This document shows, in pieces, positions 53,376 to 62,138 of a DNA stretch of 64,000 nt. This stretch comes from Vibrio cortegadensis (lineage in GTDB: Bacteria; Pseudomonadota; Gammaproteobacteria; Enterobacterales; Vibrionaceae): assembly GCF_024347395.1 (NCBI RefSeq), contig NZ_AP025472.1, forward strand, positions 2,542,001 through 2,606,000. Reading direction: 5' to 3'. The position numbers and the translations under genes are program-made. The number at the start of each line of letters is the position of its first letter. Positions within the stretch are counted from its first letter, which is position 1. Under the pieces are notes generated by a model. The model was not told where the DNA came from, did not search any database, and saw only the letters and a program-made list of their open reading frames with translations.

Positions 53376-53804
53376 ATGAAAAAAGTAGCCTTTATTGTTT
53401 TGAGCTTAGCCACACTTACCGCTTGCAGCCAAGGAATAGCCAGCATGACAGATAGAACTTCATCCCCATGTGGTGATAAACCCAACTGTGTATCCACTCA
53501 AGATAGTCGTGATGAATTTTCAGTTGCTCCTTTCCATCTTACTCCTAATACGACGATGGATGCTATCGAAGCAGTGGCACTTACGCTTCCAGGCGCTAAA
53601 ACAGCAACGAAAGAAACTGATTACCTACGCATTGAATCGACCAGTAAAATAATGCGATTTGTAGACGATTTAGAACTCAGAATTACGGGCGACACTCTGA
53701 TCGTGCGATCGGAATCCCGTGTAGGTTACTCTGATTTTGGTGTGAATCGAAAACGAGTCGAGCAATTAAGAGCGGAACTACTCAGTAAAAACCTTATTAA
53801 ATAA
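53376..53804 (+). CDS. DUF1499 lipoprotein
   Basis: The 142-residue product has a lipoprotein signal: MKKVAFIVLSLATLTACSQG, with the cysteine at residue 17 after LTA. The mature domain shows the DUF1499 pattern: CGDKPNCVSTQDSRDEFSVA near residue 33, a central ETDYLRIESTSKIMRFVDDL and the C-terminal VRSESRVGYSDFGVNRKRVE. DUF1499 proteins are widespread in bacteria and plants, and their function is not known to me. The Ser after the lipid Cys would predict outer-membrane placement (then Gln). It stands between the gltD hairpin and a hairpin before mtnN. Confidence 0.88.
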   Translation: MKKVAFIVLSLATLTACSQGIASMTDRTSSPCGDKPNCVSTQDSRDEFSVAPFHLTPNTTMDAIEAVALTLPGAKTATKETDYLRIESTSKIMRFVDDLELRITGDTLIVRSESRVGYSDFGVNRKRVEQLRAELLSKNLIK

Positions 53805-53844
53805 CCATCGACAATCTCGCACAGTAATTCATCAATGATAGCAA

Positions 53845-53873
53845 GGGAGAGCATGACTAATTATCACTCTCCC
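53845..53873 (+). terminator. Hairpin between DUF1499 and mtnN
   Basis: GGGAGAG (53845-53851) pairs perfectly with CTCTCCC (53867-53873) around a 15-base loop. No T-run follows, so its action as a terminator is uncertain. Confidence 0.5.
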
Positions 53874-53944
53874 TAGTCATTTATCACATGATTTATGCTA
53901 CACTTCGGCCCAATTCAATCAGTCATTTTTCAAAGAGATACACT

Positions 53945-54640
53945 ATGAAAGTCGGTATTATCGGTGCGATGGAACAAGAAGTTACCATCCTTAAAGACGC
54001 AATTTCAAATGCACAAGAGATCAATAAAGGCGGTTGTACCTTTTTCTCTGGTCAACTAAATGGTGTTGACGTTGTTTTGCTTCAGTCAGGTATTGGTAAA
54101 GTTGCAGCAGCGGTAGGTACTTCTATCCTACTAAGCGAATACCAACCAGATGTTGTTCTAAACACAGGTTCTGCCGGTGGTTTTGACTCATCTCTAAACT
54201 TAGGTGATGTGGTTGTTTCAACTGAAGTTCGCCACCATGATGCTGACGTGACGGCATTTGGCTACGAAATCGGTCAAATGGCAGGTCAACCTGCAGCGTT
54301 CAAAGCTGACGAGAAACTAATGGCCGTTGCTGAACAAGCGCTGGCTCAAATGGATGATAAGCACGCGGTACGCGGCCTCATCTGTACTGGCGATGCTTTT
54401 GTATGCACTCCTGAGCGCCAAGCATTCATTCGTAAGCACTTCCCTTCGGTTGTAGCGGTTGAAATGGAAGCGTCGGCTATTGCTCAAGCGTGTCACCAAT
54501 TCAAAGTTCCATTTGTTGTGGTACGTGCAATCTCTGATGTAGCAGATAAAGAATCACCAATGAGCTTTGAAGAATTCCTACCTTTGGCGGCTCAAAGCTC
54601 ATCAGAGATGGTATTCAAAATGGTTGAGCTCCTAAAGTAA
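53945..54640 (+). CDS. mtnN: 5'-methylthioadenosine/S-adenosylhomocysteine nucleosidase
   Basis: MtnN (Pfs) cleaves adenine from methylthioadenosine and S-adenosylhomocysteine; the latter yields the precursor of the AI-2 quorum signal that LuxS makes. The 231-residue protein starts MKVGIIGAMEQEVTILKDAI, at ATG 53945. An in-frame upstream start at 53888 lacks a ribosome binding site. Catalytic and binding residues lie in GAMEQEV (Glu12), LNTGSAGGF, CTGDAFVC, and VEMEASAIAQ with Glu174-type residues; the general acid Asp is in RAISDVADK. Codon use appears strongly biased. cbiB follows 10 bases on, so it probably leads the mtnN-cbiB-btuF run. Confidence 0.96.
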   Translation: MKVGIIGAMEQEVTILKDAISNAQEINKGGCTFFSGQLNGVDVVLLQSGIGKVAAAVGTSILLSEYQPDVVLNTGSAGGFDSSLNLGDVVVSTEVRHHDADVTAFGYEIGQMAGQPAAFKADEKLMAVAEQALAQMDDKHAVRGLICTGDAFVCTPERQAFIRKHFPSVVAVEMEASAIAQACHQFKVPFVVVRAISDVADKESPMSFEEFLPLAAQSSSEMVFKMVELLK

Positions 54641-54650
54641 GTCTTAATTG

Positions 54651-55604
54651 ATGCAAGAGTTATTTGACCAACTGTTTGCAAATGGCGTGCTCCTCGTAAT
54701 GTGGGGAGCACTGCTATTTCACCTGATTTTACCCATCCCGCACTCCGCTCATCCCACAACGCTGTGGCATAAATTCGCTGAACTGCTAGCGAGTAAAGTC
54801 AACACCAATAACAACTACTCACAAAGTCTTGTATCTGGGAGCCTCGCTTGGTTACTCATGTGCCTACCCGCTCTTGCTGTGATGCTGGCACTTAAACCGT
54901 TAGTTTGGCAAACACAACTTTTTGAATTAGCTCTTTTACTGATTGCCATTGACTGGCGTAATAATGAGAAGCTTGCAAACCAACTGGTCTCAGCATTAGC
55001 TAAAGAAGATAAAAAACTAGCAAGACGCTTATTGGCCCCTATCGTCAACCGTCAAACAGAAAGCCTATCGACATTAGGGCTTGGAAAAGCAGGCGCAGAA
55101 ACCATCATAATGGGCTATGGTCGCAATGTAGTGTGCGTTCTATTTTGGTATGCCATTGGTGGTGGAATTGGCGCACTGATGTATCGCCTAACCGCAGAAC
55201 TTGCTCGTGCATGGTCTCCAAGTCGACATCAATTTTCGCCATTCGGTATTCCTGTCGTTCGTTGTGTGGCCATTCTAGATTTCATCCCCTTACGCCTTTT
55301 CAGCTTAATGATTGTCATCGGTGACAAAGCCACCATCGCTTTTAAAGGCATGCTTGAGCAAGGAAAAACTTGGCCATTACCCGGCCCCGGTTGGTTAATG
55401 GCAGCAATAGGGCATAAGCTTGAATTATCTCTAGGCGGCCCTGCTATTTATAACGATAAGAAAACCATTAGAGCGAAGCTTGGTGGACGTATCGCCCCAT
55501 CCGCTCTGCATTTATCTCAATTGCAAAAATTACTCGCGGGGAGAATTCTTATTTGGATCCTCGTGCAAAGTGCTCTATTGCTGCTTTTCTATCAAGGTAT
55601 CTAG
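54651..55604 (+). CDS. Cobalamin biosynthesis protein CobD/CbiB family
   Basis: CbiB-type proteins are membrane proteins that join aminopropanol (or its phosphate) to adenosylcobyric acid. The 317-residue protein has five or so hydrophobic segments. Recognisable family parts are LILPIPHSAHPTTLWHKFAE near residue 27, TLGLGKAGAETIIMGYGRNV near 142 and GGGIGALMYRLTAELARAWS near 170. Late on, it has WPLPGPGWLMAAIGHKLELS. I start at ATG 54651; a TTG one codon earlier is also possible. No other corrin-ring genes are near, and the next gene encodes the B12-binding protein BtuF, so a salvage role is likely. The N-terminal motif is more diverged than I would expect of a canonical CbiB. Confidence 0.8.
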   Translation: MQELFDQLFANGVLLVMWGALLFHLILPIPHSAHPTTLWHKFAELLASKVNTNNNYSQSLVSGSLAWLLMCLPALAVMLALKPLVWQTQLFELALLLIAIDWRNNEKLANQLVSALAKEDKKLARRLLAPIVNRQTESLSTLGLGKAGAETIIMGYGRNVVCVLFWYAIGGGIGALMYRLTAELARAWSPSRHQFSPFGIPVVRCVAILDFIPLRLFSLMIVIGDKATIAFKGMLEQGKTWPLPGPGWLMAAIGHKLELSLGGPAIYNDKKTIRAKLGGRIAPSALHLSQLQKLLAGRILIWILVQSALLLLFYQGI

Positions 55605-55605
55605 C

Positions 55606-56478
55606 GTGTTTTCTCTTTTATCTCGACCATCTCTATTAACTTGTTTTGTCATAGGTACGAATGCACTGTGGTCTAGTTTTGCAATGTCCGCGACTTCAAC
55701 CACTGACGGTAATAAAATCAAGCGAGTCATTAGCCTAGCACCTCATGCCACTGAAATTGCCTATGCAGCAGGTTTAGGCGATAAGCTGATCGCGGTGAGT
55801 GCGCATAGTGATTACCCAGACGCGGCAAAATCGTTAGAAAAAGTAGCGAATTATCAAGGCATAAAACTCGAGCGAATTATTGCTCTGCAACCTGATTTGA
55901 TCCTTGCTTGGCCTGCTGGAAACCCGCCGAGAGAGCTAGATAAACTTCGTCAATTTGGATTTACTATTTACGATTCTGAAACGAAAACATTGGAAGATAT
56001 CGCAAAAAACATCGAGCAGATGAGTCAATTTTCAGATGACCCCAATATTGGATTACAAGCGGCGAAGCTATACCGAAAAGGGTTAGCGAAACTCAAGCAA
56101 CAGTATGAAGTATCACAGCCAGTTCGCTACTTCTATCAACTCAGTGAAAAGCCAATCATCACGGTTGCACAAGGTAATTGGCCGAGTGAAATTTTTCGTT
56201 TCTGCGGTGGAGAGAATATCTTTGCTAATAGTTCTGCGCCTTACCCCCAAGTCAGTATTGAGCAAGTGGTGATAAAGCAACCCGATGTTATCTTCACTTC
56301 TGAACATGCAATACAAGATCAAAGCCAATGGGCAAATTGGAAAGCTGAAATCCCTGCAGTGAAAAACCAGCATATGTGGTCATTAAATTCAGACTGGATC
56401 AACAGACCAACCCCAAGAACATTAAACGCAATTAAAGAAGTGTGCGCTCGCTTCGAATACACTCGTCAAAACCGCTAA
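55606..56478 (+). CDS. btuF: Vitamin B12 ABC transporter substrate-binding protein BtuF
   Basis: BtuF captures cobalamin in the periplasm and delivers it to BtuCD. I start at the GTG at 55606, one base after the cbiB stop, with AAGG eight bases upstream. A frame open to 55480 overlaps cbiB and is not family-like. The 290-residue product has a signal peptide ending about ALWSSFA. The class III binding fold follows: RVISLAPHATEIAYAAGLGD, VANYQGIKLERIIALQPDLI, IYDSETKTLEDIAKNIEQM, and the second lobe with GGENIFANSSAPYPQVSIEQ. A long central helix separates the lobes. Coupling to cbiB and mtnN resembles the E. coli mtnN-btuF-yadS order. Confidence 0.93.
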   Translation: MFSLLSRPSLLTCFVIGTNALWSSFAMSATSTTDGNKIKRVISLAPHATEIAYAAGLGDKLIAVSAHSDYPDAAKSLEKVANYQGIKLERIIALQPDLILAWPAGNPPRELDKLRQFGFTIYDSETKTLEDIAKNIEQMSQFSDDPNIGLQAAKLYRKGLAKLKQQYEVSQPVRYFYQLSEKPIITVAQGNWPSEIFRFCGGENIFANSSAPYPQVSIEQVVIKQPDVIFTSEHAIQDQSQWANWKAEIPAVKNQHMWSLNSDWINRPTPRTLNAIKEVCARFEYTRQNR

Positions 56479-56550
56479 CTTTTTAAGAAAATATCTCGTA
56501 CAATTCGCGTCCTATCCTGTCCCGTAAACTTAACAAGAGCGATCAGTAAC

Positions 56551-57171
56551 ATGGACTCCATGCTGCTTTACTTCATTGATTTATTTGGCACTGCTATCTT
56601 TGCCATATCTGGTGTTATTCTCGCCGGACGCCTAAAAATGGACCCTTTTGGCGTAATTGTACTTGGAAGTGTAACTGCGATTGGCGGAGGTACTATCCGC
56701 GACATGGCCCTTGGTGCTACCCCTGTATTTTGGATCACCGATAATACGTATTTGTGGGTAATTTTAATCACCTGTTTACTCACGATGATTTTAGTTCGTC
56801 GTCCTAAACGTCTACCTTGGTGGGTACTGCCCGTTTGTGATGCGATTGGTCTCGCTGCGTTCGTTGGTATTGGTGTAGAGAAGTCTTTAATATATCAAGA
56901 TTCATCACTTGTTGCCGTCATCATGGGCGTAATCACTGGCTGTGGTGGCGGTATTATCCGAGATATCTTAGCACGTGAAGTCCCTATGGTTTTACGTAGT
57001 GAAGTGTACGCGACCGCTTGTATTGCTGGTGGCGCAGTACATACTATCGCTCTTGCCATGAACCTCGATAACTCTAGTGCATTTTTAGCAGGCGTGTTTG
57101 TTACCTTATTCATTCGACTTGGCGCAATTCGCTGGCACTTATCTCTTCCGACGTTTGCGTTGAACAAATAG
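56551..57171 (+). CDS. TRIC/UPF0126-family membrane channel
   Basis: The 206-residue protein has about seven helices in two related halves, the arrangement of bacterial TRIC (trimeric intracellular cation) channels. Each half has a glycine-rich, charged signature: GSVTAIGGGTIRDMALGATP near residue 36 and GVITGCGGGIIRDILAREVP near 122. E. coli YadS, next to btuF, belongs to the same family, where a role in glycine uptake has also been proposed. The substrate here (cation or glycine) is not decidable from sequence. It starts 72 bases after btuF and ends at a strong terminator. Confidence 0.9.
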   Translation: MDSMLLYFIDLFGTAIFAISGVILAGRLKMDPFGVIVLGSVTAIGGGTIRDMALGATPVFWITDNTYLWVILITCLLTMILVRRPKRLPWWVLPVCDAIGLAAFVGIGVEKSLIYQDSSLVAVIMGVITGCGGGIIRDILAREVPMVLRSEVYATACIAGGAVHTIALAMNLDNSSAFLAGVFVTLFIRLGAIRWHLSLPTFALNK

Positions 57172-57194
57172 CGATAGTAAGACCAAAGAAACAA

Positions 57195-57221
57195 AAAGCC
57201 CGCTATGTCAGCGGGCTTTGT
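57195..57221. terminator. Terminator between the TRIC gene and carB
   Basis: AAAGCCCGC pairs with GCGGGCTTT (57195-57203 with 57211-57219) around a seven-base loop, with an A-run before it. It serves convergent genes. Confidence 0.87.
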
Positions 57222-57261
57222 CTATTAGTGAATAAGCAAAAGTGAAACTCTATCCGTTTGC

Positions 57262-60200
57262 TTAAATTTTTGCGTGTAACTCCTGAACGGAAGTGACTGT
57301 ATTTCGGTCATCTTCTTGGTGCGCCATACACACCGCAAATGCTGCATTTAGCGTTGTCGTGTAGTTCACTTTCTCAGCTAACGCTCCGCGACGAAGTACT
57401 TTCGAATCTTCAATCGCTTGACGACCAGCGGCGGTATTCACAATGTAGGTGTACTCATTATTCTTAATACGGTCAAGAATATGAGGACGACCTTCATGGA
57501 CTTTATTCACTAAGCGAGGGTTGATGCCCGCTTCGCCGAGAATAACCGCAGTGCCGTGAGTCGCATCCAACTGATAACCCAGTTTAATTAGCTTAGAAGC
57601 TAAATCGACTACGCGCTCTTTGTCTTCTTCACGAACAGATAGAAGCGCACGCCCGCCTTCTGGGTAAACATTGCCACATCCAAGTTCCGCTTTCGCATAA
57701 GCTTCAGCGAATGTTGCACCAACCCCCATCACTTCACCCGTAGAGCGCATTTCTGGCCCTAATAGTGGGTCAACACCAGGGAACTTGTTGAACGGTAATA
57801 CCACCTCTTTTACAGAGTAGTAAGGCGGAATAATCTCTTTAGTAAAGCCTTGAGACTCTAGAGACTGACCTGCCATTACACGAGCAGCAATCTTCGCAAC
57901 AGGTGCACTGGTTGCCTTAGAAACAAACGGAACCGTACGCGCAGCTCGAGGGTTAACTTCAATAAGGTAGACTTGATTATTCTTAACCGCAAACTGAGTA
58001 TTCATAAGACCACGAACGCCCAATTCGAAAGCAAGCTTTTCAACTTGTTCGCGCATCACGTCTTGAATTTCTTGGCTGAGAGTATAAGCAGGAAGAGAAC
58101 ATGCAGAGTCACCAGAGTGAACCCCCGCTTGCTCGATGTGTTCCATAATACCCGCAATAACAACACGTTCGCCATCACAAATGGCATCCACATCCACTTC
58201 AACCGCGTCATCTAAGAAGCTATCAAGTAGTACTGGTGATTCATTTGAAACACTCACTGCTTCATTAAAGTAGCGACGTAAATCTTGCTCATCGTAGACA
58301 ATTTCCATTGCTCGGCCACCCAATACATACGAAGGGCGAACGACAAGCGGGAAACCGATTTCACGTGACTTTTCAACAGCCTGCTCCATCGTCGTTACGG
58401 TAGCGTTTTCTGGTTGTAAAAGACCTAAACGATCTACAGCCACTTGGAAACGCTCACGGTCTTCAGCTCGGTCGATGGCATCAGGGCTTGTACCAATAAT
58501 TGGCACACCAGCCGCTTCAAGTTCACGCGCCAGTTTAAGTGGTGTTTGACCACCGTACTGAACAATCACACCTTTTGGTTTTTCAACACGAACAATCGCT
58601 AATACATCTTCCAAGGTAACAGGCTCGAAGTATAAACGGTCAGAGGTATCATAATCGGTAGAAACAGTTTCAGGGTTACAGTTGACCATGATGGTTTCGT
58701 AGCCATCTTCACGTAGTGCTAAAGAAGCGTGTACACAACAGTAATCAAATTCAATACCTTGGCCGATACGGTTTGGACCGCCACCCAAGATCATGATTTT
58801 CTCTTTATCTGTCGGATTCGCTTCACACTCTTCATCGTAAGATGAGTACATGTACGCGGTATCTGAAGAGAATTCAGCCGCACACGTATCTACGCGCTTA
58901 TATACTGGGTGAATGTCATATTGGTCACGTAGACGACGAATTTCACTTTCAGCAACACCTAGAATCTTAGACAGGCGAGCATCGGCAAAACCTTTGCGCT
59001 TCAGCTTATTCAACATCTCTTTATTTAAGCCAGCAAAGCCACTCGCTTTCACGTCTTGCTCAAGCTTGACAATGTCTTCGATTTGAACCAAGAACCAGCG
59101 GTCAATATTGGTAAGGTTAAATACGCCGTCCACCGACATACCGGCACGGAAGGCATCTGCGATATACCAAATGCGATCCGAACCTGCTTCTTTTAGCTCA
59201 TGGCGAATCGTGGTTAGTGCGTCTGGTGCATCTAGATCAACCATCTCATCGAAGCCCGTCGCACCAACTTCTAGACCACGCAATGCTTTTTGCAGAGATT
59301 CTTGTTGGTTACGACCAATGGCCATCACTTCGCCAACTGACTTCATTTGTGTCGTTAAGCGGTCATTTGCACCTGCAAATTTCTCGAAGTTAAAGCGTGG
59401 AATCTTAGTCACAACATAGTCGATTGTTGGTTCGAAAGATGCTGGAGTTGCCCCACCAGTGATGTCATTCATTAACTCATCTAGCGTGAAGCCAATAGCC
59501 AGTTTTGCGGCAATTTTCGCGATAGGGAAGCCAGTCGCTTTAGAGGCAAGAGCAGATGAACGTGATACACGTGGGTTCATCTCAATGATAACCATACGGC
59601 CATCTTTCGGGTTGATACCAAACTGTACGTTTGAACCACCCGTTTCAACACCAATCTCGCGCAATACTGCAAGAGAAGCATTACGCATTAGTTGGTATTC
59701 TTTGTCCGTAAGTGTTTGAGCCGGAGCAACCGTGATTGAGTCACCGGTATGAATACCCATCGGGTCGAAGTTTTCAATCGCACAAACGATGATGCAGTTG
59801 TCGTTTTTATCACGAACCACTTCCATCTCGTACTCTTTCCAACCGATAAGAGATTCATCAATAAGCAGCTCATTCGTTGGCGAAAGGTCTAAACCTCGGC
59901 GACAAATCTCTTCAAACTCTTCTTTGTTGTATGCGATACCACCGCCTGTACCACCCATAGTGAATGAAGGGCGAATAATACAAGGGAAGCCAACCATATC
60001 TAAAACTTTGTAAGCTTCTTCCATTGTTTTAGCGGTATCAGCCGTTGGACACTCAAGACCAATCGACTTCATTGCTTTATCAAAACGAGAACGGTCTTCC
60101 GCTTTATCAATCGCGTCAGCCGTTGCACCAATCATCTCAACACCAAACTCTTCAAGCACTCCGTACTTTTCTAAATCTAGCGCACAGTTAAGCGCAGTTT

Positions 60201-60477
60201 GCCCACCCATTGTAGGAAGCACTGCATCTGGCTTCTCTTTCGCGATGATATTGCGAACCACTTCCCAATGAATAGGTTCAATGTAAGTCGCATCCGCCAT
60301 ATCTGGATCAGTCATGATGGTTGCTGGGTTCGAGTTTACAAGAATAACTCGGTAGCCTTCTTCGCGCAGGGCTTTACAGGCTTGAGCACCAGAGTAATCG
60401 AATTCACAAGCCTGACCGATAACAATCGGGCCAGCACCTAGAATAAGAACGCTTTTAATGTCAGTACGTTTTGGCAT
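57262..60477 (-). CDS. carB: Carbamoyl phosphate synthase large subunit
   Basis: CarB uses ammonia from CarA, bicarbonate and two ATP to make carbamoyl phosphate for arginine and pyrimidine synthesis. The 1071-residue protein (E. coli 1073) contains two homologous ATP-grasp halves: SVLILGAGPIVIGQACEFDY near residue 9 and IMILGGGPNRIGQGIEFDYC near 560. The matching metal-site stretches are VIIEMNPRVSRSSALASKAT and VYLIEVNPRAARTVPFVSKA. The C-terminal ~130 residues form the allosteric domain that binds UMP and ornithine in E. coli. It begins 16 bases after carA on the same strand. Confidence 0.98.
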   Translation of the reverse strand: MPKRTDIKSVLILGAGPIVIGQACEFDYSGAQACKALREEGYRVILVNSNPATIMTDPDMADATYIEPIHWEVVRNIIAKEKPDAVLPTMGGQTALNCALDLEKYGVLEEFGVEMIGATADAIDKAEDRSRFDKAMKSIGLECPTADTAKTMEEAYKVLDMVGFPCIIRPSFTMGGTGGGIAYNKEEFEEICRRGLDLSPTNELLIDESLIGWKEYEMEVVRDKNDNCIIVCAIENFDPMGIHTGDSITVAPAQTLTDKEYQLMRNASLAVLREIGVETGGSNVQFGINPKDGRMVIIEMNPRVSRSSALASKATGFPIAKIAAKLAIGFTLDELMNDITGGATPASFEPTIDYVVTKIPRFNFEKFAGANDRLTTQMKSVGEVMAIGRNQQESLQKALRGLEVGATGFDEMVDLDAPDALTTIRHELKEAGSDRIWYIADAFRAGMSVDGVFNLTNIDRWFLVQIEDIVKLEQDVKASGFAGLNKEMLNKLKRKGFADARLSKILGVAESEIRRLRDQYDIHPVYKRVDTCAAEFSSDTAYMYSSYDEECEANPTDKEKIMILGGGPNRIGQGIEFDYCCVHASLALREDGYETIMVNCNPETVSTDYDTSDRLYFEPVTLEDVLAIVRVEKPKGVIVQYGGQTPLKLARELEAAGVPIIGTSPDAIDRAEDRERFQVAVDRLGLLQPENATVTTMEQAVEKSREIGFPLVVRPSYVLGGRAMEIVYDEQDLRRYFNEAVSVSNESPVLLDSFLDDAVEVDVDAICDGERVVIAGIMEHIEQAGVHSGDSACSLPAYTLSQEIQDVMREQVEKLAFELGVRGLMNTQFAVKNNQVYLIEVNPRAARTVPFVSKATSAPVAKIAARVMAGQSLESQGFTKEIIPPYYSVKEVVLPFNKFPGVDPLLGPEMRSTGEVMGVGATFAEAYAKAELGCGNVYPEGGRALLSVREEDKERVVDLASKLIKLGYQLDATHGTAVILGEAGINPRLVNKVHEGRPHILDRIKNNEYTYIVNTAAGRQAIEDSKVLRRGALAEKVNYTTTLNAAFAVCMAHQEDDRNTVTSVQELHAKI

Positions 60478-60493
60478 TGTCTACTACTCCGAT

Positions 60494-61648
60494 TTACGCT
60501 GTATGCAATTTAATTAATTCAATAAAGTGGTCGAACAGCGGTGCTGCATCTTCTGGTCCAGGGCTAGCTTCTGGGTGACCTTGGAAGCTAAAGGCTGGTT
60601 TGTCTGTACGATGAATTCCCTGCAAAGAGCCATCAAATAAAGACTTATGCGTTGCTCGCAAGTTTTCAGGAAGTGTCGCTTCATCAGCCGCAAAGCCGTG
60701 GTTTTGTGAAGTAATCATCACAACATCACGCTCCAAATCTTTCACCGGATGGTTTGCACCGTGGTGACCAAACTTCATCTTCACTGTTTTAGCGCCAGAC
60801 GCTAGAGCTAGAATTTGGTGACCTAAACAGATACCGAAAATCGGTATACCTTTTTCTAGGAACACTTTGGTTGCTTCAATCGCGTAAGTACATGGCTCTG
60901 GGTCGCCTGGGCCGTTTGATAGGAAAACGCCGTCTGGATTCAGTGCTAATACTTCTTCTGCTGATGTTTCCGCTGGAACAACCGTTAGGCGGCAGCCGCG
61001 GTCAACAAGCATACGCAAGATGTTACGCTTTGCTCCGAAGTCATAAGCGACAACGTGGTATGGCAATTCGCTATCATCTTTCGCTTCAGGAAGGCCACCC
61101 GTAAGCGTCCACGAACCCTGCTTCCATTGATACGCTTCTTTTGTTGTAACTTCTTTCGCAAGATCCATACCTTTCAAGCCAGGAAATTCTTTTGCCTTAG
61201 CAAGAGCCAAAGCTTCATCGATATGGCTACCTTTCAAAGATGCACAAGCAACGATGCAACCGTTTTGAGCGCCTTTCTCACGCAAGATTCGAGTTAACTT
61301 GCGCGTATCGATATCAGCAATACCAACGATATTTTGTGATTTAAGATAATCAGAAAGGGATTGTTCATTACGGAAATTAGAAGCGATGAGGGGGAGATCG
61401 CGAATTACAAGGCCTTGGGCATGGATAGAAGAGGATTCTTCATCTTCGGAATTGGTTCCGGTATTGCCTATATGGGGATAAGTGAGGGTAACAATTTGTT
61501 GGGAATAGGAAGGATCAGTGAGGATTTCTTGGTACCCCGTCATCGAGGTGTTAAAAACGACTTCTCCAACAGCGGAACCATCTGCGCCTATGGACTCACC
61601 GTGGAATACCGTCCCATCTTCTAGGACTAGCAGTGCTGACTTACTCAA
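60494..61648 (-). CDS. carA: Carbamoyl phosphate synthase small subunit
   Basis: CarA hydrolyses glutamine and channels ammonia to CarB. The 384-residue protein starts with TTG at 61648-61646, behind GGAGG at five-base spacing; E. coli carA also uses UUG. The N-terminus reads (M)SKSALLVLEDGTVFHGESIG. The class I glutaminase domain has its nucleophile in GICLGHQILALASG (Cys near residue 271), and His and Glu in FSFQGHPEASPGPEDAAPLF. ARG boxes lie directly upstream. With carB it forms an operon downstream of dapB. Confidence 0.97.
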   Translation of the reverse strand: MSKSALLVLEDGTVFHGESIGADGSAVGEVVFNTSMTGYQEILTDPSYSQQIVTLTYPHIGNTGTNSEDEESSSIHAQGLVIRDLPLIASNFRNEQSLSDYLKSQNIVGIADIDTRKLTRILREKGAQNGCIVACASLKGSHIDEALALAKAKEFPGLKGMDLAKEVTTKEAYQWKQGSWTLTGGLPEAKDDSELPYHVVAYDFGAKRNILRMLVDRGCRLTVVPAETSAEEVLALNPDGVFLSNGPGDPEPCTYAIEATKVFLEKGIPIFGICLGHQILALASGAKTVKMKFGHHGANHPVKDLERDVVMITSQNHGFAADEATLPENLRATHKSLFDGSLQGIHRTDKPAFSFQGHPEASPGPEDAAPLFDHFIELIKLHTA

Positions 61649-61658
61649 GGCAACCTCC

Positions 61659-61693
61659 AGAATAAAAATGCATTAAAGTTGATTTAATTTGCA
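61659..61693 (-). promoter_or_regulatory. Tandem ARG boxes (ArgR operator) of carAB
   Basis: Two 14-base cores fit TGAATwwwwATTCA at 8 of 10 fixed positions each, with A/T at all four central positions: AGAATAAAAATGCA at 61659-61672 and TGATTTAATTTGCA at 61680-61693. As 18-base boxes they are three bases apart, the spacing typical of ArgR operators. A -10 candidate, TAGAAT on the minus strand at 61699-61694, abuts the second box, so bound ArgR would block initiation or clearance. Confidence 0.72.
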
Positions 61694-62103
61694 ATTCTAC
61701 CTTCCTTTACGCGATTAACCAGCGTTTTTATGGAAATTAGACAAATTGGCGGTATTCTATTGATTAGCGTGATTTGTGTCAACATTCACTCGAAAATAAA
61801 TATGGTTTTTTAACGCGAAATTCGAACTTTCACCCTAAAAGCCCCAAAACAGAACATTTAGATGTAATAAACAGCTCAAAACCAGTAAAACTATTATTTG
61901 GGATAAAAATACACACTAACAATCGATCATAAGAACAAATAGACAATACGCAATCGTTACTTTAAATAATTTGATACAAATTATAAGAACAATAACGAAA
62001 AATAGACACCAAACACCCAAAACAACAAGTAAACACCTTGGATATAATGAGATTTTAGTGAATAAATATGAAGAAGAGTGGTGAGAAAAAGGTAGGGAAT
62101 TTC

Positions 62104-62129
62104 TATGCGCCGAGAGATCTCAGCGCATA
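62104..62129 (-). terminator. dapB: Hairpin after dapB
   Basis: TATGCGC (62104-62110) pairs with GCGCATA (62123-62129), with an inner GAGATCTC palindrome. It lies 9 bases after the dapB stop. The following minus-strand sequence is not U-rich, so termination strength is doubtful. Confidence 0.5.
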
Positions 62130-62138
62130 ATTATCTAC

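Larger units (their letters stand above)
61649..62138. other. carA/dapB intergenic region
   Basis: Beyond the ARG boxes and the dapB hairpin, about 400 bases are AT-rich with repeated AACAATA-type words. They probably hold a second, pyrimidine-responsive promoter by analogy with E. coli, but I cannot point to one. TGAATAAATATGAA at 62057-62070 is a weak ARG-box-like match. Confidence 0.45.

Noticed and set aside
55480..55605. BtuF starting at 55480
   Set aside because: This stretch overlaps cbiB, lacks a signal-peptide shape and a ribosome binding site; GTG at 55606 fits both.
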